From Lachnospiraceae bacterium (GTDB lineage Bacteria; Bacillota; Clostridia; Lachnospirales; Lachnospiraceae), in the NCBI GenBank assembly GCA_024687745.1, contig JAILEM010000252.1, positions 1-40,112 on the forward strand: a DNA stretch of 40,112 bases, in the 5' to 3' direction. The first letter of the stretch is position 1. Every line of letters starts with the position of its first letter. The notes beneath the pieces were generated by a model. That model saw only the letters and a program-made list of their open reading frames with translations. It was not told the origin of the DNA and did no database searches. The translations under genes and the position numbers were made by a program. Positions 16,502 to 23,139 of this stretch are shown one piece after another.

Positions 16502-17605
16502 ATGACTGCTGAGAAAACAAGGGATCCCTATCCCTTTGAAAAATCCTTTGATCAAAAATCATTAGAATTCGATCAACGTCAATACATGAAAAATAATACC
16601 ATTCTTTTAGGGATACATGTTCTGTTGATCATTCCCTATCTGTTCCTTAGTCCAAAGCACATGACAGTTGTCAATATCTTCAGTATTCTGTTTTATGTCC
16701 TTGGTTTTGGATTATTAAAAAAGAGCCGCAGATTCATCGTTATATATTCATATATGATCCTGGCAGAGATCCTGTTACATGACATCTTCTGTGTACTTAT
16801 ATTCGGGTGGAAATGTGGATTTCAGCTTTGGATCATCTCACTTGTATGCACATATATCAAGGACTATATTACACCTGAAAGATCGGAGCATGAAAGGAAT
16901 GTCTATGCCGCTATCATAGTGATCACGGGCTTTTTAACCTTTACCGCCCTCTATCTCATTACCGAATATGTCAATATACCGATACAGGATCCTCCATCTG
17001 ATAAGGTCACAACGGCTTTCGTTCTTATGAACGCTTTTATAACCTTTTCGGGGATCGTAGCTTTTACGGGTATTTATACAAGACAAATGGAATATAAGTA
17101 TACAGAGCTTCATCAACAGGCGGATTTTGACCAGTTAACGGGACTTGGGAACAGATATTATATGAATGATCTTCTTAGGGAAGAGGAAAAAAACTCAGAC
17201 TCCGTTTCGGGATACTCTGTTGCCATGATCGATATCGACCATTTTAAGGCGGTAAATGATACCTACGGACATCACAATGGTGACATTGTACTTAAGGATA
17301 TCGCTGATATCATGTCAGAAATCCTTCCCGTAAACGTGAGCCCCGGAAGATGGGGAGGTGAAGAATTCCTTATCGTATCTGACCGTGATATAACATACCC
17401 TGAGTTTCAGGCAATTCTTGAAGACCTTAGAAACAGGGTTTCTTCACATATATTTATTTTGGAAAACAACGTAAATATCCATTGCACCATTTCCATCGGT
17501 GCGGCGGGTTATGAGGAGGGGCACAGTATACAGGAGATAATCAAAAAAGCCGATGACAACCTGTATGAAGCAAAAAGAACAGGAAGAAACCGGCTTGTAG
17601 CATAA
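16502..17605 (+). CDS. Membrane-bound diguanylate cyclase (GGDEF domain)
   Basis: 367 residues. Residues about 30-195 contain roughly six membrane segments with no recognised sensor family. Residues about 205-367 form a complete GGDEF domain: DFDQLTGLGNRYYM, VAMIDIDHFKAVNDTYGHHNGD, and an active-site RWGGEEF at 283-289, so cyclase activity is expected (2 GTP to c-di-GMP). The RxxD product-inhibition site normally just upstream of the active-site loop is absent (the segment reads PVNVSPGR). A GGAGAG site lies 8 bases before the ATG. It is a single gene, divergent from gpx and convergent with the fusion gene at 17614, only 8 bp away. Confidence 0.95.
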   Translation: MTAEKTRDPYPFEKSFDQKSLEFDQRQYMKNNTILLGIHVLLIIPYLFLSPKHMTVVNIFSILFYVLGFGLLKKSRRFIVIYSYMILAEILLHDIFCVLIFGWKCGFQLWIISLVCTYIKDYITPERSEHERNVYAAIIVITGFLTFTALYLITEYVNIPIQDPPSDKVTTAFVLMNAFITFSGIVAFTGIYTRQMEYKYTELHQQADFDQLTGLGNRYYMNDLLREEEKNSDSVSGYSVAMIDIDHFKAVNDTYGHHNGDIVLKDIADIMSEILPVNVSPGRWGGEEFLIVSDRDITYPEFQAILEDLRNRVSSHIFILENNVNIHCTISIGAAGYEEGHSIQEIIKKADDNLYEAKRTGRNRLVA

Positions 17606-17613
17606 TTATTTTT

Positions 17614-18723
17614 TCAGTTCTCCTCTGTCTCCTTAATGACAGCCTGCTCAACAATATCCATACCTTCCGACACTTCAAAACGTGCTATCACTTTGCCTTG
17701 TCTGTTTATCAGGAATTTGGTGAAATTCCACTTGATATCAGGAGTATTCTCATATCCGGGTACTGTCTTTAAAAGCTTCTTTCTCATAAATTCCGCATCC
17801 ACGCTATCTCCGAATCCGTGAAAACCCTGCTTGCTCTTTAGATAAGTGTAAAGCTCTGCTTCATTGGGGCCGTTGACATCGATCTTAGCAAACTGATCAA
17901 AGGAAATATCATAGCGTGCGGTACAAAAGCTGTGTATTTCCGAATCTGTCCCGGGTGCCTGTTTATCGAATTGATTGCAGGGAAAATCAAGAACTTCAAA
18001 ACCTTTATCCTTATATGTCCTGTAAAGCTTTTCGATCCTCTCATACTGAGGCGTGAATCCGCATCCGGTAGCGGTGTTTATTATGAGGAGAACCTTTCCC
18101 TTATATCCTGAAAGATCCGTTAAGGACCCGTCCATCTTCCGGACAGGGAGGCGGTAAATATCGGTATCCTTTATCACATCATTGACGTGCCCCATCATAA
18201 ATCTCATATTATCAATATCTTTAAATACATCTCCCGTTTCAAGTGAATGATTTCCCCCGGCTATCCTGTACATTTCAAGCTTCTTATCCTTTGCGATACG
18301 CTCTAAAGATGCAAAGTCAGCAAAGGGATCTTCATCTGCACAGAATAAAACCGCTCCCTCCTCATCAACAAAACTGCCTATCATCTCAAGCGGAGAAAAA
18401 CATATCTGTTTTACGTTTAATGATTTCTTTTTAGCATAGGCTGTAGCAACGACAGTTCCGATACTCTTGGAAATAAAGACCGTCTCACCTTCTGAAAGAG
18501 GTACGATATCTCCAAGCACCTTCTCCGTTATATTAAGACAATGATCCAGGGTTTTGAGCAGAAAGGCTCTATCCTTTAGCTTCTCCTTGCTCCATTCTAT
18601 CCCCGAAAAATCCATGAATTTAAGCTCATATCCATAGGCGGATGCAAGCTTTCCCGCATAATATAAAAGCGGTCTGTCCTTTGTGTATCCTACTCCCGGA
18701 AATATAACTGCCAGTTTGCCCAT
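17614..18723 (-). CDS. Alpha/beta-hydrolase fused to glutathione peroxidase
   Basis: 369 residues with two domains. Residues 1-180 look like a small alpha/beta hydrolase: strand LAVIFPGVG, nucleophile elbow VFISKSIGT (Ser87, S-x-S-x-G rather than G-x-S-x-G), acid region FCADEDPFAD and histidine GGNHSLETG (His159). Residues about 186-365 are a full glutathione peroxidase with Cys221 in NTATGCGFTPQY, CNQFDKQAPG and KWNFTKF. The join is in one frame with no internal stop, and no separate ribosome site is evident at the junction. The peroxidase half resembles gpx at 15696, so duplication plus fusion is likely. A possible role is removing peroxidised acyl groups: the hydrolase frees, the peroxidase reduces. 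That coupling is inference. Confidence 0.9.
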   Translation of the reverse strand: MGKLAVIFPGVGYTKDRPLLYYAGKLASAYGYELKFMDFSGIEWSKEKLKDRAFLLKTLDHCLNITEKVLGDIVPLSEGETVFISKSIGTVVATAYAKKKSLNVKQICFSPLEMIGSFVDEEGAVLFCADEDPFADFASLERIAKDKKLEMYRIAGGNHSLETGDVFKDIDNMRFMMGHVNDVIKDTDIYRLPVRKMDGSLTDLSGYKGKVLLIINTATGCGFTPQYERIEKLYRTYKDKGFEVLDFPCNQFDKQAPGTDSEIHSFCTARYDISFDQFAKIDVNGPNEAELYTYLKSKQGFHGFGDSVDAEFMRKKLLKTVPGYENTPDIKWNFTKFLINRQGKVIARFEVSEGMDIVEQAVIKETEEN

Positions 18724-18765
18724 AAAATCATTATCTCCTTCTATAGCTTATTAATCCACAGGCAA

Positions 18766-18794
18766 ATAGTATTACAAAATTGTATTTTTATCAA
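18766..18794 (-). promoter_or_regulatory. Probable promoter of the hydrolase/GPx fusion
   Basis: On the minus strand TTGATA (18794-18789), 17-bp spacer, TACTAT (18771-18766), about 43 bases upstream of the ATG at 18723. The spacer contains ATTTTGTAA, also found in the radical SAM promoter spacer, but here the palindrome is weak. Confidence 0.5.
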
Positions 18795-18812
18795 TCAAAC
18801 TATTGATCCTGT

Positions 18813-19436
18813 TCATTTCTTTGCAACTACGGTGATCCACGGCTTTGATCTGTGATGATGGGCTTTTACGCTGCTAAAGCCCGCAAACTTAAGGGCCGAC
18901 TCTATATCCTCTATTGTATGACACTTCATTCCGTCGATTATTTTTTCAAATCTCAGACCGGCATTATCCATACCGTCTGATTCATTTACGATCATAAAAG
19001 TCCCCCCGGGTTTTAGTATCTTTTCCACCTGTGCAAAACATTTATCCAGGCCCGGCCAAAAATATATCGTTTCAAATGCAGTTGCAAGATCATAAGAATT
19101 CTCCGGAAGTGTAAGAGATGACACATCTCCCTGCTGCACCCTGCATCTTCCGGCTTCTATCAGGGCTCTGTTATACTCCGATGCCTTTTCTACAGAAACC
19201 GGTGAATAATCAATTGCCGTTACCTTTGCATCCGGATACCTTCTTAACAGTTCTCCTGCATTTCTTCCCCCACCGCAGCCAAGCTCAGCGATCTGTATAG
19301 GGGCGATATCCTTAAGATATGATAAACCCCAGTCTGCAAGCTTTGCATGTCCGCCGTTCATCCCGTTTACCATCATTTTTCCGAGAAATCCCTCAGGTTT
19401 TCTGGTCTGACTGACATAATTTTTGAAAATTCCCAT
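18813..19436 (-). CDS. Class I SAM-dependent methyltransferase
   Basis: 207 residues from the ATG at 19436, set by an AAGGAG site 10 bases upstream. Motif I is AELGCGGGRNAGELL (about residues 51-65), followed by VTAIDYSPVSVEKA (acidic residue contacting SAM ribose) and YDLATAFETIYFWPGL. The fold is the UbiE/type-11 kind that methylates small molecules. Substrate unknown. It sits between the radical SAM gene and the hydrolase/GPx fusion on the same strand, and its promoter carries a DtxR/IdeR-like box shared with the ABC transporter at 35426, which hints at a role linked to metal or metallophore handling. Confidence 0.9.
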   Translation of the reverse strand: MGIFKNYVSQTRKPEGFLGKMMVNGMNGGHAKLADWGLSYLKDIAPIQIAELGCGGGRNAGELLRRYPDAKVTAIDYSPVSVEKASEYNRALIEAGRCRVQQGDVSSLTLPENSYDLATAFETIYFWPGLDKCFAQVEKILKPGGTFMIVNESDGMDNAGLRFEKIIDGMKCHTIEDIESALKFAGFSSVKAHHHRSKPWITVVAKK

Positions 19437-19494
19437 AATTGAACCACTCCTTCTTAAAGTATTTAAGGCCAAGGCTTTATGCTTTAGATCAATT

Positions 19495-19529
19495 TTGGTT
19501 AGCCTTGCCTAATCAAAAAGATAATACCA
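19495..19529 (-). promoter_or_regulatory. Extended -10 promoter with DtxR/IdeR-like box before the methyltransferase
   Basis: On the minus strand TGG-TATTAT (19529-19521) is an extended -10 element. Four bases downstream lies an inverted repeat, on the plus strand TTGGTTAG-CCTTGC-CTAATCAA (19495-19516), overlapping the expected transcription start. Its core on the minus strand, TTAGGCAAGGCTAA, matches 12 of 14 positions of the DtxR/IdeR core TTAGGTTAGSCTAA. A second, weaker copy-like stretch lies at 19463-19479. Confidence 0.6.
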
Positions 19530-19562
19530 TTAAGAAAAAATGTCCAGCCATTACCCAAAAAT

Positions 19563-20666
19563 CTATGCCAGGATCCTCTCTCTCATCAGCTTCTCCACAA
19601 GTTCTCGTTTCTCATACAATACGCATCCACCCTCATGATCATCTTTTAATATGTCTCCGCTCTGCAAAGCAAGGAACAGCGGAGAATGGATCGCTTCCCT
19701 GAGCGTTGTATTCTTTATGTTCACATCCGAATACGGAGAAAACGGACAGGGTTCTGCTCCACCATGGGAATTTATATGAAAAAATCCTCTTCCGGCGGCT
19801 ACGCATCCGCCCGACCCCTTCTCATCTCCGGGGAAGGATATATAAACCATTTCAGGCATTTTTTCTCTCAACCGCTCGATCTCTTTATTCAGATATTCAC
19901 GCTCATCATCTCCCGGTGCTAACTCCTTACTTTCTTCGGTAACAGGAACAAACTCAACAAAAATAACAGCCCTGCAACCCCGATCTCTCAGCTCATTCAG
20001 GAATTCATCCGAAGTCACTTCGTGAATATTTTCTGTTGTTACCGTAACGGAAGCCCCAAATATAAGATCCCGTCTGTGAATCTCATCCATATTCTTTATA
20101 AGACGGTCATATATTCCGGCTCCCCGTCTTGAGTCTGTGATCTCTTTTTTTCCCTCAATACTCATTATCGGAATAAGATTGCGGCATCTGTCCAAGAGTT
20201 CAAGATAATCCTCATCGATAAAGGTCCCGTTCGTAAATATGGGAAACAGGATATTTTTTTTCTTCCCGGCAGCTTCTATAACACCTCTGCGAAGCATAGG
20301 TTCCCCTCCGGCAAGCAGGATAAAGCTGATCCCCATATCATCTGCCTCGTCAAAGATCCTGAACCACTCTTCATCTGCAAGCTGGCTGACAGGCTCGGTA
20401 TCCACAGTGGCATGGTTGCATCTTGAGTAGCATCCCTCACAGTGAAGATTACATTTACTGGTAATGCTCGTGATAAGAAAAGGCGGGATATGCTCTCCTA
20501 TCTCTTCTGCCTTTTTACGTTTTCTGGATGCTTCTGCGCTGGCTCTGGCAAATCTCAGCATAAAAGCACTCTCTCTGGGATCTTTAAGGGTTGCTTTAAC
20601 AGCATCTGCCACAACTCTCTCAACACCCTTTGTCATATATTCCTGTAGATCAAATTCTTTTGCCAT
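19563..20666 (-). CDS. Radical SAM protein
   Basis: 367 residues. The radical SAM cluster motif CNLHCEGC gives Cys72, Cys76 and Cys79, followed by LLAGGEPMLRRGV (SAM-binding GGEP) and an IPIMSIEGKKEITDSRRG strand. The C-terminal part has further cysteines (GGCVAAG, EPCPFSPYSDV, GGCVL) like a reduced SPASM region, where auxiliary clusters or a substrate peptide bind. The N-terminal 60 residues are a helical extension (DLQEYMTKGVERVVADAVKA). Such proteins modify peptides or small molecules; no precursor peptide ORF is evident beside it. Reaction unknown. It has its own consensus promoter with a palindrome shared with gpx. Confidence 0.92.
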   Translation of the reverse strand: MAKEFDLQEYMTKGVERVVADAVKATLKDPRESAFMLRFARASAEASRKRKKAEEIGEHIPPFLITSITSKCNLHCEGCYSRCNHATVDTEPVSQLADEEWFRIFDEADDMGISFILLAGGEPMLRRGVIEAAGKKKNILFPIFTNGTFIDEDYLELLDRCRNLIPIMSIEGKKEITDSRRGAGIYDRLIKNMDEIHRRDLIFGASVTVTTENIHEVTSDEFLNELRDRGCRAVIFVEFVPVTEESKELAPGDDEREYLNKEIERLREKMPEMVYISFPGDEKGSGGCVAAGRGFFHINSHGGAEPCPFSPYSDVNIKNTTLREAIHSPLFLALQSGDILKDDHEGGCVLYEKRELVEKLMRERILA

Positions 20667-20700
20667 ATGTAATACCTCTGTTCAGTTTATATTTTATCAT

Positions 20701-20729
20701 ATTATATTTTACAAAATATAAACTGTCAA
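20701..20729 (-). promoter_or_regulatory. Consensus sigma-A promoter of the radical SAM gene with perfect palindrome
   Basis: On the minus strand TTGACA (20729-20724), 17 bp, TATAAT (20706-20701). TTATATTTTGTAAAATATAA (20721-20702) is a perfect 9-bp-arm palindrome within spacer and -10 box. A wider 12-bp inverted repeat, AGTTTATATTTT and its complement (20684-20695 and 20713-20724), brackets it. The arrangement closely matches the gpx promoter (28 of 33 bases identical). Confidence 0.75.
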
Positions 20730-20737
20730 TATTAATT

Positions 20738-20797
20738 ATGAGCCAGGGGGACGGAGTTCCTGGTTCATGAACCAGGAACTCCGTCCCCCTGGCTCAT
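20738..20797. repeat. Perfect 60-bp palindrome (REP-like) at the LysR stop codon
   Basis: Both 30-bp arms pair without mismatch and without a spacer; the left arm begins ATGAGCCAGGGGGACGGAGT and the centre is TTCATGAA. The right end includes the TGA stop of the LysR gene. GC-rich GGGGGACGG cores like this recall REP elements mobilised by single-strand (RAYT/IS200-type) transposases in Firmicutes; this comparison is from memory. No T-run follows, so it is not a classic terminator, but in RNA it would form a very stable hairpin that could protect or end the LysR transcript. Confidence 0.85.
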
Positions 20798-21702
20798 TTC
20801 AGTTCTTTGTATTTGAGGAGTTCCTCCACATAATCCTTTCCATATGGAGACATGTGGGCATCTTTTCTTACGATATATCCTATTGTAAGGGGATCCTCTT
20901 CCTTCAGCTTGATCGATACAAGACCTTTAAGGATCACCTTATCTCCCGAAAGCATCCCCGAGCCTATTGAGTATCCATGGAGTTCCGCTATGATCTCCAT
21001 TGTTGTTGCCCTGTCGTCTGACTTGATAAGCTTCTTAAAATCATAATCAGCCATAGCCTCTTCCGTAAGATAGAAGTTGCTGTCATCACTCTGGTCAAAT
21101 ACAACGCAGGGGTAGTCAGAGAGCTCCTCGATGGATATCTCCTTACGCCCGGCAAGCTCATGGTCCTTCCATACATAGATATATGTTTCTCTTCTCATAA
21201 GGGGAGTAAATTCAAGACCATACTCTTTAATCAGCTTTTTGATCACACTCTCATTTGCCCCCGAAAAAGAAATGATCCCCACCTCGCTCTTTAAGGACTT
21301 CACATCCTCAAGAACATCTTTTGTCTTTGTTTCATGAAATGAAAAAACATACTTTGGGGGATCATATTTTCTTATAAGAGCGGTAAAAGCCCTGATAGAA
21401 AAATTATAATGCTGTGAGGATACCGAGAATCTCTCTTTATCGCTATCCCTGGATAAATACCTGTCCTCCATGATCTCGTACTGGCTTATCGCCTTCTTCG
21501 CATAGGTGACAAATTCCCTTCCCTCATCCGTAAGTATTATCCCCTTGTTTGTCCTTTCAAATATAAGGATCCCAAGCTCCTCCTCAAGCTCTTTTATACT
21601 TGATGACAAAGCAGGCTGAGATACAAACAGCTTAGTTGCTGCTTCCCTGATCGAGGATGAATTTGCTATTTCCAAAACATATTTGAGCTGAGAGATATTC
21701 AT
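20794..21702 (-). CDS. LysR-family transcriptional regulator
   Basis: 302 residues, typical length. The N-terminal winged helix-turn-helix reads LKYVLEIANSSSIREAATKL then FVSQPALSSSIKELEEELG and LIFERTNKGIILTDEGREFV. Residues about 90-295 are the effector-binding domain. The ligand and targets are not visible; it is 58 bp downstream of the patatin-like gene and may be co-transcribed with it. GGAGGG lies upstream of the ATG. Its last codon and stop run into the 60-bp palindrome. Confidence 0.95.
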   Translation of the reverse strand: MNISQLKYVLEIANSSSIREAATKLFVSQPALSSSIKELEEELGILIFERTNKGIILTDEGREFVTYAKKAISQYEIMEDRYLSRDSDKERFSVSSQHYNFSIRAFTALIRKYDPPKYVFSFHETKTKDVLEDVKSLKSEVGIISFSGANESVIKKLIKEYGLEFTPLMRRETYIYVWKDHELAGRKEISIEELSDYPCVVFDQSDDSNFYLTEEAMADYDFKKLIKSDDRATTMEIIAELHGYSIGSGMLSGDKVILKGLVSIKLKEEDPLTIGYIVRKDAHMSPYGKDYVEELLKYKELK

Positions 21703-21760
21703 GATTATTTAAAACCCTCCATCGGTCAAAGAGAGCCCTCACAGGGTCACTTTCAGACTA

Positions 21761-22666
21761 TTATGCGATATTAAGATAACTCTTAATCTCTTCCAAATGG
21801 GCAAGGCAGTCATCCCATCCAAGATGATACAGATCACCAAGCTTTTCCATATCCTTCTCTATCCGGGATACTTCTACATGCTCAGAAGGAGCATACCGTA
21901 CTATCCTTCCGCTTTTATTGAGTTTTTCTATCTCATCACACTGATGATTGTAATCCATTCTGCTCGTTGAAAGGCTTTTTGACAATTCAGGATATTTCCT
22001 GTATACCCTGGATGCCAAGGTGTCAGGCTTATCCTTTTTCCTGAAATCAGCTTCCCTTGTACGTATAACGATTATCTTTTCGTATCCCTGATCAAGTGCC
22101 CACCGGTAAGGAATTTTACAGGAGCATCCTCCGTCTAAATATGGCTCTCCCTCAACCATCACCATGGGAGATATATAAGGCATAGTTGCCGAAGCCCTTA
22201 CAGCCCCGATTATATCTTTACATTTTCCTTTTTCAAAATAAGTATCCCTGCCGGTCAGGCAATTTGTGGTCACAGCAACAAATCTCCTGTCAGGACGCAT
22301 AAACCTGTCCTTATCAAGAGGTTCAAGGATTCCCCTGTTTTCTGTCAGAAATCCGATATCAATTATACTTTTGCTGTGTAGAAGAGCCTTTACTCCCACA
22401 TATCTGCTGTCCTTACGAAATCCGAGATTTATCCTTGCGGACCGCCCTATCTGTCCCGATACATAATTCATCCCACTGAGAGCACCTGCCGATACACCTA
22501 TCACTGACCGTATATTTATATCGTTGACCATTAACGCGTCAAGAAATCCCTGTGTATACAATCCCCTGAATGCACCGCCTTCAAGTACAAGACATCCCTC
22601 TGCGATCCTTTCTCCTGCAGTTCCCTCAGGTATTTCCTTTAACCCGGAATAAACCCTGTTTGACAT
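21761..22666 (-). CDS. Patatin-like phospholipase
   Basis: 301 residues from the ATG at 22666, set by AAGGAG 7 bases upstream; a longer frame upstream lacks support. Hallmarks of the patatin family are all visible: the oxyanion loop LEGGAFRGLYTQG, the nucleophile elbow GVSAGALSG, and the catalytic dyad Asp in YLDGG. The enzyme is an intracellular lipid acyl hydrolase; closest in layout to the YjjU-type bacterial proteins. No signal peptide. Substrate not determinable. It lies upstream of the LysR gene in the same direction. Confidence 0.92.
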   Translation of the reverse strand: MSNRVYSGLKEIPEGTAGERIAEGCLVLEGGAFRGLYTQGFLDALMVNDINIRSVIGVSAGALSGMNYVSGQIGRSARINLGFRKDSRYVGVKALLHSKSIIDIGFLTENRGILEPLDKDRFMRPDRRFVAVTTNCLTGRDTYFEKGKCKDIIGAVRASATMPYISPMVMVEGEPYLDGGCSCKIPYRWALDQGYEKIIVIRTREADFRKKDKPDTLASRVYRKYPELSKSLSTSRMDYNHQCDEIEKLNKSGRIVRYAPSEHVEVSRIEKDMEKLGDLYHLGWDDCLAHLEEIKSYLNIA

Positions 22667-22753
22667 TTTCCGCTCCTTGTTATTATATTTTTGTCTATAG
22701 ATAATATTCAATTGTTTTTTAATTATATCATAAAGATATCAGTCAATATAATA

Positions 22754-22952
22754 TTTAACTCAGACGGAGAAATCCCCCACCTCTAAGTCCTTGCGAGGTG
22801 GAGGTAATTACATACTATACTCAGTCGGTGTACAAGCTCCGACTGAGTTAAAACGCTCCGCGAGGATGCGCACGGATTCGGATAGGAAATATGTCTGCAA
22901 AGCAGACCCGAATCCGGCGCCGGGGACTCGCGAGCGAGTCTTGAATACCGGC
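22754..22952. ncRNA. GC-rich multi-hairpin element, candidate structured RNA or mobile-element end
   Basis: Between the divergent patatin and kinase genes lies a GC-rich island in AT-rich DNA with stacked inverted repeats: CCACCTC/GAGGTGG (22777-22801), ACTCAGTCGG with its complement (22819-22848), CGGATTCGG/CCGAATCCG (22873-22916) enclosing GTCTGC/GCAGAC, and GCCGG/CCGGC (22919-22952) enclosing GACTCGC/GCGAGTC. A further 16-base stretch at 22754-22769 can pair (15 of 16) with 22837-22852, competing with the second hairpin, so two folds exclude each other. From memory, similar stretches recur in Lachnospiraceae genomes, where they are sometimes wrongly called as proteins. No T-run follows, and strand is unknown. 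The rest of the 473-bp gap (to 23139) shows only AT-rich DNA with a TATAAT at 23038. Confidence 0.5.
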
Positions 22953-23139
22953 TGTTCCGCTTTTAAAAGCAGAAAAATATCGACACAACGTAAATAATAT
23001 GGCAATATAAAAATTAATCCTTTATTTCTTTCAATGATATAATATATAAATACAGAGCTGTTATCAAAGGATCTGCTCAGGATAAAACACTGATACATAG
23101 TTTCAAGCAATTAACGATCAAAAGATGAATATATAAAAC

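Noticed and set aside
17606..17613. Terminator between the convergent cyclase and fusion genes
   Set aside because: Only 8 bp separate the stops and no hairpin is present; the transcripts probably overlap.
22808..23110. 100-aa minus-strand ORF across the hairpin element
   Set aside because: It runs through inverted repeats, has no ribosome site and its C-terminal sequence looks like a translated repeat element rather than a protein.
23118..23135. Upstream mini-ORF (ATG AAT ATA TAA) as a regulatory leader peptide of the kinase
   Set aside because: Three codons without a ribosome site in AT-rich DNA are expected by chance.
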